Origin: JBBRYB01 sp038238115
GTDB taxonomy: Bacteria > Actinomycetota > Actinomycetes > Propionibacteriales > Nocardioidaceae
Length of the DNA stretch: 64,000 nt
Assembly: GCA_038238115.1 (NCBI GenBank)
Contig: JBBRYB010000020.1
Location: 1-64,000 of the forward strand
Reading direction: 5' to 3'
The notes beneath the pieces are model-generated. The model ran no database searches, was not told where the DNA came from, and was given only the letters and a program-made list of their open reading frames with translations. How positions within the stretch are numbered: the stretch's first letter is position 1; each line of letters starts with the position of its first letter. Shown in pieces: positions 18,985 to 28,144 of the stretch. A program made the position numbers and the translations under genes.

Positions 18985-19689
18985 TTAAGCGGCTCCGAGC
19001 CGGCTGCCCGGCTTGATCGGCAGCGGGGTGTTGTCGCGGTTGAGCATCCAGGCCATGGCTGCGAGCGCGACGATCTGGAGCGGCCATCCCATGGCGAGCT
19101 TCGCGACGCCGAGCCATCCGGCCTCGTGCGCTGCCCAGAGCGGATACTGCACGACGACGCGCACGATGCAGGGGGCGGCGAGCAGCCAGGTGAGCTTCGA
19201 GCACAGCGCGACGAGGTGGCGGTCCTGGCGCCACCGCGTGGGTTCACCGGTGACCGCACCGATCATGAAGCCGACCACCGGCCAGCGCACCAGCGCCGAG
19301 CCCGCCAGGACAATGGCGTAGACGGCGTTGTAGATAAGGCCGGGCAGAAACGCATCCTCGGCCCGACCTGAGCGCAACGCGAAGACAGCCGCGATCGCGA
19401 TTCCCACCATCGAGTTCAGGACGAACTGGATGCTCGAGCGCTGGACGAGGCGGACCACGAGCAGCGCGACGGCCAACGACCCCGACAGGAGCAGCGACAG
19501 TTGCAGGTTGTGCGACGAGATCCAGCTGACCGTGAACCCCAGCGTCGGGATCGCTCCCTCGAGCATGCCCCGCTTCCCGCCCAACGCCTTCGACAGCTGA
19601 CCGCGCACGAGCGCTTCGACGGTCACGGTGGCGTCCGGCCGTGCGGCCTCGCTCGGTTCCGTACGCGGTCCGGGCGTGGCGCCTGTCAC
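18985..19689 (-). CDS. DUF3159 family membrane protein
   Basis: A 234-residue protein with a hydrophilic N-terminus (about 45 residues) followed by roughly six hydrophobic segments, e.g. LLLSGSLAVALLVVRLV and FVLNSMVGIAIAAVFALR, and ending in a short cytosolic tail. This is the DUF3159 family, always seen in actinobacteria downstream of dut, DUF3710 and an OB-fold gene, as here. It is an integral membrane protein of unknown function. It starts 4 bp after the OB-fold gene and is the last gene of that operon. Confidence 0.88.
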   Translation of the reverse strand: MTGATPGPRTEPSEAARPDATVTVEALVRGQLSKALGGKRGMLEGAIPTLGFTVSWISSHNLQLSLLLSGSLAVALLVVRLVQRSSIQFVLNSMVGIAIAAVFALRSGRAEDAFLPGLIYNAVYAIVLAGSALVRWPVVGFMIGAVTGEPTRWRQDRHLVALCSKLTWLLAAPCIVRVVVQYPLWAAHEAGWLGVAKLAMGWPLQIVALAAMAWMLNRDNTPLPIKPGSRLGAA

Positions 19690-19693
19690 GCGC

Positions 19694-20068
19694 TCAGACT
19701 TCCAGCTCGTAGCGAGGGTTGAAGATCACCCGGCGGCCGTCATGGCACGAGACCCGACCCGACGCCTTGAGCCCCACTCCGGGCATGATGCCAGGAATCT
19801 TGCGCCGCCCGAGCCAGACCAGCGTCATCATCGCCGAGCCGTCGTAGAGCGTGGCCTCGAGCGTCGGCGCGCCGGCACGGGGCGCCAGCGACACGTTCTT
19901 GAGGTGGCCGTAGACCGTGACGAACTCGCGGTCGTGCAGCCCTTCGATCTCACGACAGCCCTGGGTCTGCCGCTCTTGCTGCAGCTCGTCTGCCTCCATC
20001 TTGTCGGGCGTCTCCGAAAGCCGCTTGATCACTCGACGGATCCGCCCACCACTCACCTTGGAACTCAT
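19694..20068 (-). CDS. OB-fold nucleic acid-binding domain protein
   Basis: A 124-residue protein whose C-terminal 70 residues form an OB-fold of the tRNA-anticodon/RecG-wedge type (REFVTVYGHLKNVSLAP, ATLYDGSAMMTLVWLGRR, LKASGRVSCHDGRRVIFNP). The N-terminal 45 residues are charged and helical. It belongs to the conserved dut-DUF3710-OB-DUF3159 operon of actinobacteria. Nucleic-acid binding is inferred from the fold; the biological role is unknown. Confidence 0.88.
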   Translation of the reverse strand: MSSKVSGGRIRRVIKRLSETPDKMEADELQQERQTQGCREIEGLHDREFVTVYGHLKNVSLAPRAGAPTLEATLYDGSAMMTLVWLGRRKIPGIMPGVGLKASGRVSCHDGRRVIFNPRYELEV

Positions 20069-20160
20069 CTCTCTAGCCTAACTTCTGTCACCAACCGCGC
20101 GGGCGGCAATGGGTTCTTGTCCACAACGAGGCAGCGAGCCGTGCCGGCCGGCGACAGAGC

Positions 20161-20838
20161 TCAGCCGGTTTCGGGGTCGTTGTCGTGGTCGTGGTCGTCC
20201 ATCGCGGCCTGAGCCTGTGCGGGCACCTGCATCGGGAGCATCTCGCGCGGCGCCATCGGTCCGTCGCCTCGCACGACGATGACGTCGTGGAAGGCCTGCT
20301 CCACCACCCCTTCCGGATCCGCCTGCGTGGCGCTCTTGCCGAGGAACGTGCCACGTAGCATCCAGCGCGGGCCGTCGACGCCGACGACGCGGCTGGTCTG
20401 GGTGGCGGCCTTCCCGTCCGGTGTCTGGATGGGGACGACGACGTGCAGCTCGGTGCCGAACTCACCGTCACGCTCGGTCGCGGTCCCACCTCGCTTGGCC
20501 GCCTCGGCCGCGATGTCCTTGCGTACGTCGTCCCAGATGCCGTCGTGGCGGGGGGCCGCGAAGGCGCGCAGCTCAAGACCTGACTGCGGTCCCGCCAACA
20601 GCACGGCGGCCACCGCCTGCGTCTGCTCGTCGACCTGGAGCCGTAGCTCCAGATTGGGGGCTCCCTTGACGACCAAGCCACCCAGGTCGATGTACCCGTC
20701 GTCGTGGGAGTCGGCCGTCGTGTCCGACCTGTCCCAGGGCCCCCGCGGCCGATCCGACTCCAGCTCGTCGAACGCGTCAGGCTCGGGGGCGTCGGACTCG
20801 TCGCGCCGGCTGGACTTGCGACGAAAAATCACGACCAT
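20161..20838 (-). CDS. DUF3710 family protein
   Basis: A 225-residue soluble protein. The first 60 residues are charged and probably disordered (RRKSSRRDESDAPEPDAFDE); the rest is the DUF3710 fold with LELRLQVDEQTQAVAAVLL and RGTFLGKSATQADPEGVVE. The tail has an aspartate/histidine run. Function unknown. The start lies 10 bp inside the end of dut, so the genes are translationally coupled. A 92-bp gap separates it from the OB-fold gene downstream. Confidence 0.88.
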   Translation of the reverse strand: MVVIFRRKSSRRDESDAPEPDAFDELESDRPRGPWDRSDTTADSHDDGYIDLGGLVVKGAPNLELRLQVDEQTQAVAAVLLAGPQSGLELRAFAAPRHDGIWDDVRKDIAAEAAKRGGTATERDGEFGTELHVVVPIQTPDGKAATQTSRVVGVDGPRWMLRGTFLGKSATQADPEGVVEQAFHDVIVVRGDGPMAPREMLPMQVPAQAQAAMDDHDHDNDPETG

Positions 20839-21302
20839 GCCTCCTGGGTCACGGATGCGGGCAGCGCGAAGCCCCCGGTGGAGCCGTAGCCGCCGCCACC
20901 GCGACCTGAGCCGGGGAGGCGGTCGACCTCGACGAAGCGGGCCGTCTCGAAACGCTGGATGACCAGCTGGGCGATGCGGTCTCCGCTACTCAGCACGACC
21001 GGCGTCAGCGGATCGAGGTTGACGAGCAGCACCTTGACCTCGCCGCGGTAGCCTGCGTCGATCGTCCCGGGACCGTTGACGATCGAGACTCCGAACCTGG
21101 CCGCCAGTCCGGAACGCGGGTGAACGAGGGCCACATAGCCCGACGGGAGTGCGATGGCGATGCCGGTGGGCACCATGGCGCGCTCACCCGGAAGCAGCCG
21201 GATGTCGACGGTCGTGACGAGGTCTGCGCCTGCGTCACCGGGATGCGCGTACGTCGGCACGGCCACGTCTGGGCCGATCCGGGAGAACAACACCTCGACC
21301 AT
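20829..21302 (-). CDS. dut: dUTP diphosphatase
   Basis: Hydrolyses dUTP to dUMP and PPi, supplying dTMP precursor and keeping uracil out of DNA. The 157-residue length fits the trimeric family. All five motifs are visible: HPGDAGADL (I), VHPRSGLAARFG (II), NGPGTIDAGYRGEV (III), GDRIAQLVIQ (IV) and the glycine-rich C-terminal RGGGGYGSTG (V). ATG 21302 (MVEVLFSRIG) matches the family start. First gene of the dut-DUF3710-OB-DUF3159 operon and divergent from the DUF3093 gene. Confidence 0.96.
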   Translation of the reverse strand: MVEVLFSRIGPDVAVPTYAHPGDAGADLVTTVDIRLLPGERAMVPTGIAIALPSGYVALVHPRSGLAARFGVSIVNGPGTIDAGYRGEVKVLLVNLDPLTPVVLSSGDRIAQLVIQRFETARFVEVDRLPGSGRGGGGYGSTGGFALPASVTQEAWS

Positions 21303-21385
21303 CGTCAGACCCCTTCCTGCCTCGACGCCACCGACTTGAGCACGACGGACCACCCTACCCGTGGGACACCTGGCAGGGTTGCCCC

Positions 21386-21850
21386 ATGCCCGGCCTCTCG
21401 AGCGACCAACGGGAGAGACTTCACGTCCCCGTGACTTGGTGGCTGCTCGGGTCGCTGTTCGTGGTCGCCGTTGGCTGGGCGTTCTTCGTCGCCACGCCCG
21501 CGCTGGTCGCCCTCGCGGCCGCTGGGGTGGCGTTGGTCATCGTCGTGTGGACGCTGTCGGGGTACGGCGCACTGGAGGTCTCGACGAGCAGCGCCGGCCT
21601 TCGAGCCGGACGCGCCACCTTGCCGTGGAGGCATCTGGGGACGGTCACGCCGCTCGCCGGGTCGCGGTTACGCGACACCCTGGGGGTGGAAGCTGACGCG
21701 CGGGCCTACCTCGTGGTGCGCAGCTACTGCCACCAGGCCGTCAAGGTCGAGGTGGTCGATGACGTGGACCCGACGCCGTACTGGGTCGTTTCCACGCGCC
21801 ATGCCGAACAACTGGCCGCTCACCTGCGTGCCCGCAGCGTGCAAGGATAA
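21386..21850 (+). CDS. DUF3093 family membrane protein
   Basis: A 154-residue protein with two membrane segments near the N-terminus (VTWWLLGSLFVVAVGWAFF and VALAAAGVALVIVVWTL) and a C-terminal soluble domain of about 90 residues containing LPWRHLGTVTPLAGS. The arrangement identifies DUF3093, found opposite dut in many actinobacteria. Function unknown. It shares an 83-bp divergent promoter region with dut; the next gene on the strand follows after 49 bp. Confidence 0.88.
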   Translation: MPGLSSDQRERLHVPVTWWLLGSLFVVAVGWAFFVATPALVALAAAGVALVIVVWTLSGYGALEVSTSSAGLRAGRATLPWRHLGTVTPLAGSRLRDTLGVEADARAYLVVRSYCHQAVKVEVVDDVDPTPYWVVSTRHAEQLAAHLRARSVQG

Positions 21851-21899
21851 GCGCGAGCGTCCTCGAGCGGATGCGACGTCGGGTGTGAGAGGAGCCTTC

Positions 21900-22271
21900 G
21901 TGGCCAAGAAGTCGAAGTCCCCAGCCAAGGACGGCAAGCAGAAGCCAAGGGGCAAGCGGACGTGGAAGCTGATTGGTACCGGAACGGGTCTGGTCGCCGG
22001 CATCGCCATGGCCAAGGCCTTGGACGCCACCTGGCGCACGGCCACCGGCCATAAGCCGCCCAACGCACCTGAGAACCCCGACATCGCGGGGCGGGAGGCG
22101 CTGCTGTGGGCGGCGGTCAGCGGGATGGCGATGGGGATCGCGAGGACGTACGCCACCCGAAGAGCCGCGCACTACTGGGTTCGTTCCTTCGGCGAGCTCC
22201 CTCCCGGCATGACCGACGACTCCACCAAGGCCGAGCAGAGGCGGCTCAAGAAGCAGGCCAAAGCCGCCTGA
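21900..22271 (+). CDS. DUF4235 family small membrane protein
   Basis: A 123-residue protein: a lysine-rich N-terminus (AKKSKSPAKDGKQKPRGKR), a short hydrophobic helix (LIGTGTGLVAGIAMAKAL), a linker, a second helix (ALLWAAVSGMAMGIARTYA) and a charged tail. DUF4235 proteins are actinobacterial and uncharacterised. GTG 21900 is preceded by GAGAGGAG; the longer open frame upstream is not protein-like. The basic N-terminus could face the cytosol and bind nucleic acid or phospholipid, which is inference only. Confidence 0.82.
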   Translation: MAKKSKSPAKDGKQKPRGKRTWKLIGTGTGLVAGIAMAKALDATWRTATGHKPPNAPENPDIAGREALLWAAVSGMAMGIARTYATRRAAHYWVRSFGELPPGMTDDSTKAEQRRLKKQAKAA

Positions 22272-22356
22272 CCCCCTAGCAGCCCAGGCCGAGCGCGACG
22301 AGACCGCCAGCCGAGGTCGGGGCCAACCTGAGCTCGCCGGGTGTGGCGTCACCAGA

Positions 22357-22656
22357 TCAGGCGGCGCAGTCCCGGCAGACGAGCTGGCCGTTCCTGTCGC
22401 TCGCGAGCTGGCTGCGGTGGTGCACAAGGAAGCATCTGGAGCAGGTGAACTCGTCCTGCTGGCGCGGGAGCACCTGCACCGAGAGTTCTTCGTGAGAAAG
22501 GTCTGCCCCGGGAAGCTCGAAGGATTCGGCCGCCTCGACCTCGTCCTCGTCGACCTTGCCTGAGTTCTTGTCGTGGCGACGCGCCTTCAGCTCCTCGATG
22601 GAGTCCTCGTTGAGCTCTTCCTCGGTCTTGCGTGGTGCGTCGTAGTCTGTGGCCAT
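22357..22656 (-). CDS. DUF4193 family zinc-ribbon protein
   Basis: A 99-residue acidic protein starting MATDYDAPRKTEEELNEDSI. The C-terminal part has CSRCFLVHH and a CRDC pair, a four-cysteine zinc ribbon, followed immediately by the C-terminus. DUF4193 is near universal in actinobacteria and usually strongly expressed; its role is unknown. About 180 bp of non-coding leader lies upstream, with a possible promoter (TGGCAA, 17 bp, CACAAT on the minus strand around 22745-22775), a weak match to consensus. Confidence 0.9.
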   Translation of the reverse strand: MATDYDAPRKTEEELNEDSIEELKARRHDKNSGKVDEDEVEAAESFELPGADLSHEELSVQVLPRQQDEFTCSRCFLVHHRSQLASDRNGQLVCRDCAA

Positions 22657-22838
22657 AAGTTGCTGTGTCCGCTCTCTTTCGTCTCGTCCGCCTTGTACGC
22701 GCAGGCTTGGTCTCTAACGCAGCGCGGCCACGTTTTGTGCCCACCCGGCGGCGAGATTGTGCCCTATTTCCCCAAGTTTTGCCATGCCTTGTGACGAGCG
22801 TGACGACGATGCCGTCAGGCGGGTCACTCGGTGAGCGG

Positions 22839-23630
22839 TCAGTCGCCGAAGCCGGCGGCTGTCAGACATTCGTGGAAGGCGTCGTACAACGCCGACGACG
22901 AGGCCGTCACGATGGCTTCACCGGGCTCGGCGCCGTTCAGCCCCTCGACCCGACCGCCCGACTCCAACACGATGAGGCGGCCGGCCGCGAGATCCCAGGG
23001 CTTCAGCCCGCGTTCGACGTAGGCGTCATAACGTCCACACGCGACGAAGCAGAGGTCGAGCGCGGCCGATCCCATCCTCCGGACGTCGCGAACCGTGGGC
23101 AGCAGCCGCGCCGTCTCGACCGCCTGGGCGGCCCGGACGTCTGCCTGATAGCTGAAGCCGGTGCCCACGAGGGCGTGCGAGACGTCGACGCAGTCGGAGC
23201 CCTGCAGACGCCTGCCGCCTAGCCATGCGCCCCCGCCCCGCACAGCCGTGAACGTCTCGTCGGTCATCGGGTTGTGGACCACGCCGGCGACGACGGTGCC
23301 ATCGACCTGCGCCGCGATCGACACCGCGAACTGCGCGATGCCATACAGATAGTTGACACTGCCGTCGATGGGGTCTGCGATCCACACCACCCCGCTGCTG
23401 CTGGGTCGATCGTCGCCCTCTTCGCCGACGAACCCGTCTCCAGGGCGCTGGGTGAGGATCCGCTCGCGGATCAGCTGCTCGGAGGCGGTATCGACGGCGG
23501 TGACCACGTCGGTCGGGCTCGACTTGGTGTGGGTGACCTCGACTGTGCCACGGCGAGCCCCGCGGATCAGTACACCGGCCTCGAGAGCGGTGGTCTCGGC
23601 AAGAGCGAGCAGTTCGCGGGCCTCGGTCAC
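22839..23630 (-). CDS. Inositol monophosphatase family protein
   Basis: A 263-residue Mg-dependent, Li-sensitive phosphatase of the IMPase fold. The metal site is visible as GEEG, WIADPIDGSVNYLYG and the C-terminal WDLAAGRLIV. In mycothiol-producing actinobacteria such enzymes release myo-inositol or histidinol from their phosphates; which substrate applies here is not clear from sequence. It overlaps the end of the ferrochelatase gene by 4 bp (ATGA), so both are one transcription unit. Confidence 0.9.
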   Translation of the reverse strand: MTEARELLALAETTALEAGVLIRGARRGTVEVTHTKSSPTDVVTAVDTASEQLIRERILTQRPGDGFVGEEGDDRPSSSGVVWIADPIDGSVNYLYGIAQFAVSIAAQVDGTVVAGVVHNPMTDETFTAVRGGGAWLGGRRLQGSDCVDVSHALVGTGFSYQADVRAAQAVETARLLPTVRDVRRMGSAALDLCFVACGRYDAYVERGLKPWDLAAGRLIVLESGGRVEGLNGAEPGEAIVTASSSALYDAFHECLTAAGFGD

Positions 23631-24724
23631 GACGGCTCCTCACAGAGAGCGGGCCTGTGCCCGCGAGGGTTGGGACAGCAGCCAGCCGCGCACAGGTCCC
23701 ACGCCCCGGGTAGCGCACCGAGGGCCACCCGCTCGACTGCGAAGCCGCGCTCGACGGCTGCACGCTCGAGGAGTAGGTCGCGGACGGCCGCCACGAACGC
23801 CGGATGCACCCCGGGGGTGGCCGCGCGGGCGAAGGCCACGCCCAACATCTCAGCGGTCGCCGCGGCCTCGGTGTCGAGGTCATGCACGACTTCCATGTGG
23901 TCTGAGACGAACCCGATCGGGACCACGACCACGGCCGCTTCGCCCGCGGCAGCGAGCGCCGCGAGGTGGTCGTTGACGTCCGGCTCGAGCCAGGGCTGCC
24001 GGGCCGACCCGGAACGGCTGCAATACGCCAGCTCCCACGCGTGCGTCCGGCCGGTTCGAGCGGTGACGCCTGTTGCGACCAGGTCTGCCACCGCCAGGTG
24101 CTGGGCGACGTACGCGCCATCGTTGTGCGGGCCCGCCGCGTCGGCCATCGGCTGCGGGATCGAGTGGGTCACGAAGACGAGGGGTGCATCGTGGCGGTGC
24201 TTGTCGGGCAGCTGCCCCAGCGCCGCCGTTGTGCTGTCGACGAACGCCTCGATGAAGCCCGGGTGGTTGAAGTAGAGGCGGAGCTTGTCGATCCTCGGCG
24301 GCTTGGAGCTGCCATCCACGGCGTCGAAGAGGTCCTCGCGGTACTGGCGGCAGCCGGAGTAGGACGAGTAGGCGCTCGTCACGAACGCGGCCGCTCGTCG
24401 GACGCCGTCAGTGCGCATCCGCGCGACCGTATCGGCGAGGTAGGGGTCCCAGTTGCGGTTGCCCCAATAGACCGGCAGCCCGACACCGTGCGCGCTCAGG
24501 TCGGCTCCGACCGCCTCGATCAGCATGCGGCACTGGTCGTTGATCGGGCTGCGCCCGCCTCGGTCGACGTAGTGTCGGGCGACCTCGTCGAGCCGCTCGC
24601 TCGGGATGTCGCGCCCACGCGTGACGTTGCGGAGGAACGGCAGTACGTCGTCGGGCCCCTCCGGTCCCCCGAACGATACGAGCAGCAGCGCGTCATAGGG
24701 ATCGGTTGATCCGTCCGCGGTCAT
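23627..24724 (-). CDS. cpfC: Coproporphyrin III ferrochelatase
   Basis: Inserts Fe(II) into a porphyrin. In actinobacteria the substrate is coproporphyrin III (coproporphyrin-dependent haem pathway), so CpfC is the better name than HemH. The 365-residue sequence shows LLLVSFGGPEGPDDV, the metal-site histidine at about His187 (VTHSIP) and a conserved SSYSGCRQY (Cys125). The C-terminus carries Cys345, Cys349 and Cys350, fitting the [2Fe-2S] cluster seen in actinobacterial ferrochelatases. It precedes the inositol-phosphatase gene in a two-gene operon and is divergent from an MFS gene. Confidence 0.95.
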   Translation of the reverse strand: MTADGSTDPYDALLLVSFGGPEGPDDVLPFLRNVTRGRDIPSERLDEVARHYVDRGGRSPINDQCRMLIEAVGADLSAHGVGLPVYWGNRNWDPYLADTVARMRTDGVRRAAAFVTSAYSSYSGCRQYREDLFDAVDGSSKPPRIDKLRLYFNHPGFIEAFVDSTTAALGQLPDKHRHDAPLVFVTHSIPQPMADAAGPHNDGAYVAQHLAVADLVATGVTARTGRTHAWELAYCSRSGSARQPWLEPDVNDHLAALAAAGEAAVVVVPIGFVSDHMEVVHDLDTEAAATAEMLGVAFARAATPGVHPAFVAAVRDLLLERAAVERGFAVERVALGALPGAWDLCAAGCCPNPRGHRPALCEEPS

Positions 24725-24777
24725 GGGTCGATCCTGCCATTACCTTGAGTCTCGGACCGCGGCCCTAGACTGCGCGG

Positions 24778-26010
24778 ATGCTGGCGCCGTACCGATCCGT
24801 TCTCCGGTCACCGGGTGCCAAGGCATTCTCCTTTGCGGGACTGCTCTCGCGGCTGCCGATCTCATCGATCTCGCTGGGGATCGTGCTGCTCGTCGCTGCA
24901 CGCACCGGTTCCTACGGCTACGCAGGTGCCGTGTCGGCCGCCTACATGCTCGCGACCGCAGCGTCCTCACCGGTGATGGGCCGACTGATCGACCGCTTCG
25001 GCCAGCACCGGGTGCTCGGTCCCGGGTTCACCGGGTTCGCCACTGGCATCGTCTGCCTGGTCACAGCGGTCGAGCTTGGCTGGCCCACCCCCGTTCCCCA
25101 CCTTTTCGCGGTCGTCGCCGGAGCGCTCTACCCGCCCGTCGGGGCGTGTGTCCGTGCGCGGTGGACTCACGTGCTGACTTCCGGGCCGGCCCTGCACACC
25201 GCCTTCTCCCTGGAGGCGGTCGTCGACGAGGTCATCTTCATGACGGGGCCCGTGGTCGTGACTCTGCTCGCCACGCAGGTGCAGGAACTTGCGGGTCTGC
25301 TCGTCGTGCTGGTCGTTTCGACGGTCGGAGGATGGTGGCTCGCCGCCCTGAGAGCCACCGAGCCGCCTCTGACCGCTCAATCCATCCCGCCAGGCGTTCT
25401 GCATGCGTCTGTGTCGCTCGGCTGGGGCTGGCTCGCGCGCATGGTCGTGGTGGCCGCCTGCCTGGGTTCCCTCTTCGGGTCCACCGAGGTCGCCACCGTC
25501 GCCTTCAGCGAGGAGCAGGGCCACGCCGCCGTCACCGGCGCCCTGCTCGCGATCTGGGCAGGTGGCAGCTTGATCGCCGGGGTTGTCACCGGGTCGATCA
25601 ACTGGACCGCAACACCACTGAAGCGTTACCGGATCGGTGCCCTCGGGATGGCGCTGGCGATGGCGCCGCTGCCGTTCGTAACGAGCCTGCCGGTGCTCGC
25701 CGCTGCGCTCTTCCTCGCCGGCTTTGCGATCAGCCCCACGATGGTGGCGTCGATGTCGCTCGTCGAGGCAAGCGTTCCGCCTGCTCGGTTGACCGAGGGC
25801 ATTACCTGGATCTCGACGGGGATCGGGCTCGGAGTTGCGCCTGGCGCGGCCGTCGCCGGGCGCTTGATCGACGCGTTCGGAGCCAGCACGGCCTACTTCG
25901 TGCCGGTGGTCAGCGGGGTGGTGGCGGTTACCGTCGCCTGGGCGACGGGGCCGCACCGCGCTCACGCCGAGCCCATGCTGGAGGAGGCGTATGACGCCGG
26001 ATGTGAATAG
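24778..26010 (+). CDS. MFS transporter, 12-segment
   Basis: A 410-residue major facilitator with about 12 hydrophobic segments. The loop GRLIDRFGQHRVLGPG between segments 2 and 3 matches the MFS signature G-x3-D-R-x-G-x-R. No substrate can be assigned. The protein resembles actinobacterial efflux-type MFS members. It is divergent from the ferrochelatase gene (53 bp between starts), which could mean shared control, but no operator is visible. Confidence 0.85.
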   Translation: MLAPYRSVLRSPGAKAFSFAGLLSRLPISSISLGIVLLVAARTGSYGYAGAVSAAYMLATAASSPVMGRLIDRFGQHRVLGPGFTGFATGIVCLVTAVELGWPTPVPHLFAVVAGALYPPVGACVRARWTHVLTSGPALHTAFSLEAVVDEVIFMTGPVVVTLLATQVQELAGLLVVLVVSTVGGWWLAALRATEPPLTAQSIPPGVLHASVSLGWGWLARMVVVAACLGSLFGSTEVATVAFSEEQGHAAVTGALLAIWAGGSLIAGVVTGSINWTATPLKRYRIGALGMALAMAPLPFVTSLPVLAAALFLAGFAISPTMVASMSLVEASVPPARLTEGITWISTGIGLGVAPGAAVAGRLIDAFGASTAYFVPVVSGVVAVTVAWATGPHRAHAEPMLEEAYDAGCE

Positions 26011-26117
26011 CCGTCCGACGGTCGGCGCGCTGGCTTGGAACGACCGAGGCGGCACGACAGACTGACTGCACACGACACGAGGCGGACCCACGCCACGAAC
26101 CGGTGCGGGAGGAGAGC

Positions 26118-27152
26118 ATGCGCAGGCTCAAGCTGGTCGGACTGAGCGCGGACATCCGACAGGTTGTCTTCGTCGACGACGCCGGCTCCGAGTTTGCCGC
26201 TCCCGCCGACGACAGGCTGCGTGCGGCGCTGCGAGGTGACCGTGCTCGGCTCGGGCAGTTGGAGATCGAGATGGAAAGCGCCCTACGCCCCCGTGACATC
26301 CAGGCCCGGATCCGCTCCGGAGAGTCGCCCGATGCGGTGGCGGCGCTGGCGCAGGTCTCGGTCGAGAAGGTGATGCCCTACTGCGTGCCCGTGCTTGCCG
26401 AGCGCCAGCACATCGCGGACCTTGCCGGACGCAGCCACGTACGCCGCAAGAACGCCGACAGCCCCGCGCGACGCCTCGCCGAGGTGGTCGCCGAGAAGCT
26501 CCGGGGCCGCGGCATCGAGCCCGACGCCGCGGAATGGGACGCGTGGCGGCGCGAGGACGGCCGCTGGACGGTTCAGGCCGCATACCTCTCGGGGGAGCAT
26601 GAGCGCGCGGCACAGTTTGTGTTCGACGCCGTCGGGCGCTTCTCGCTCGCCGACGACGACGAGGCCAGGTGGCTCACCGGTGAGCGGCAGTCGACGAGCA
26701 AGGGTCCCCAGCCGCGCGAGCCCGGCACGCGGACGGGCGAGCGTCGGCTGTCCTCTGTCCCGGCGAGTGACGACTTGCTGTCACTGTCCTCGCCGGGGTC
26801 GCAATCGTCGCCAGCTGGGGACGACGACCAGTCCGACGACCTCACGGCCGTGGTCCGCGCCGTCAGCGAGACAGACGATGCGGCTGCGGGCGCTGCGCGG
26901 GGGATGGACGTCGGCGACGAGGCGGATGCCGAACTGCAGGACACGGCCGTAGCCTCCGACACGTGCGGGGATGCTGAGGACGACGGGCAAGACCGGAGCG
27001 AATCACCGGCCGCTGAGATCGCCTCGCCTGTCGCCATGCCGGCCTCGGAGCCGGTGACGGAGCCGACGCCGGAGCGACGACGCCGGACTGGCCGGCGGGC
27101 GAGTGTGCCGAGCTGGGACGAGATCATGTTCGGACGAAGCAAGGACGAATGA
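26118..27152 (+). CDS. sepH: Septation protein SepH
   Basis: An actinobacterial cell-division protein that binds FtsZ and stimulates its assembly. The 344 residues start MRRLKLVGLSADIRQVVFVDDAG and carry the DUF3071 domain with a helix-turn-helix core (about 60-150: GESPDAVAALAQVSVEKVMPY). After it comes a long acidic, disordered region and a basic C-terminal end (RRRTGRRASVPSWDEIMFGR). The terminal WDEIMFG motif is conserved in the family. ATG 26118 has GGAGGAGAGC upstream. It stands alone and is convergent with the sulfurtransferase gene. Confidence 0.93.
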   Translation: MRRLKLVGLSADIRQVVFVDDAGSEFAAPADDRLRAALRGDRARLGQLEIEMESALRPRDIQARIRSGESPDAVAALAQVSVEKVMPYCVPVLAERQHIADLAGRSHVRRKNADSPARRLAEVVAEKLRGRGIEPDAAEWDAWRREDGRWTVQAAYLSGEHERAAQFVFDAVGRFSLADDDEARWLTGERQSTSKGPQPREPGTRTGERRLSSVPASDDLLSLSSPGSQSSPAGDDDQSDDLTAVVRAVSETDDAAAGAARGMDVGDEADAELQDTAVASDTCGDAEDDGQDRSESPAAEIASPVAMPASEPVTEPTPERRRRTGRRASVPSWDEIMFGRSKDE

Positions 27153-27265
27153 CGCCCTCGCACCAGCGCGGCTCGAGGAACGTGGCGAGGACTTCACGGC
27201 GCCGCATCACCCGCGGCTTCCAACCGCGGCCACGACCGGCTACATGCTGCTCATCGGCGGCGGAC

Positions 27266-28144
27266 TCAGCCACTCAAGTGGGAGGCGCCGGTCGAGTTCG
27301 GGTCGCAGCCTGGGCGCTCGCCCGTGACCACCGGGCGGGAGCGGTCGGTGATCCAGCCGCTCCACGAGTCGGCGTAGAGCGCGGCGCAGAAACCGGCCAG
27401 CTCGAGCGCGAGCACCTCCTGCGCCGCCGTGACACCGCTGCCGCAGTAGACGCCGAGGTGCCGCCCGTCCTCGACACCCACCTCCTCGAAGCGCGCCCTC
27501 AGTGCCTCGGCACTCAAGAACCGTCCCGTGTCGTCGACATTGCCGTTGGTCGGTGCGCTCCGCGCGCCGGGGATGTGTCCCGCGACGGGGTCGACGGGTT
27601 CGCTCCGCCCCGTGTAACGCTGCCACTCTCGTGCGTCGAGCAGCACGCCGTCCTTCGCCCTCTGGCGAGCCTCGTCGGCGCCGAGCAGCGGGAGGTGTCC
27701 AGGGTCTGCGACGAAGTCCCCAGGCTGAGGGTCGGGTCGGTCGCGGGTGGTCGGCCGTCCCGATGCGGTCCAGGCGGCATACCCGCCGTCGAGGACACGT
27801 ACGTCGGCGTGGCCGAAATAGCGAAGCAGCCACCAGGCCCTGGCGGCTGAGGTGGCGTCAGCGAAGTCGTAGCAGACGACCGGCGACGTCGCGGAGACGC
27901 CGAGGCAGCGCATCCCTGCCTCGAACGCTGCCGAGGCCGGGAGCGGATGCCTGCCCCGCTTCCCAGGCGGAGCGCTGAGGTGGGTGTCGAGGTCCACGAA
28001 GGCCGCCCCTCGGATGTGCCCGTCTGCGTAGTCCGCGGCCGCAGCGGGACCCGCGAGGCGCCACCGTACGTCGAGCACGGTGACAGCGTCGCCGCTCGCC
28101 AGCAGCTCGGCCAGCTCGTCGGCGGAGATCAGAGGGTTCGTCAT
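27266..28144 (-). CDS. sseA: Two-domain rhodanese (sulfurtransferase)
   Basis: A 292-residue protein with two rhodanese domains: a structural N-terminal one and a catalytic C-terminal one, where CGSGVTA (Cys234) is the persulfide-forming loop. CGSGVTA matches mercaptopyruvate/thiosulfate sulfurtransferases of the SseA type. The N-terminal domain has CYDFADA in the corresponding position and is probably inactive. Donor and acceptor are unknown. Its stop faces sepH; the start is 89 bp from the end of the phosphatase-like gene. Confidence 0.92.
   Translation of the reverse strand: MTNPLISADELAELLASGDAVTVLDVRWRLAGPAAAADYADGHIRGAAFVDLDTHLSAPPGKRGRHPLPASAAFEAGMRCLGVSATSPVVCYDFADATSAARAWWLLRYFGHADVRVLDGGYAAWTASGRPTTRDRPDPQPGDFVADPGHLPLLGADEARQRAKDGVLLDAREWQRYTGRSEPVDPVAGHIPGARSAPTNGNVDDTGRFLSAEALRARFEEVGVEDGRHLGVYCGSGVTAAQEVLALELAGFCAALYADSWSGWITDRSRPVVTGERPGCDPNSTGASHLSG

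Noticed and set aside
27200..27240. CCGCGG-N7-CCGCGG as a terminator between sepH and the sulfurtransferase gene
   Set aside because: CCGCGG is itself a palindrome, so two copies arise easily in high-GC DNA; the 6-bp stem is too weak to claim.
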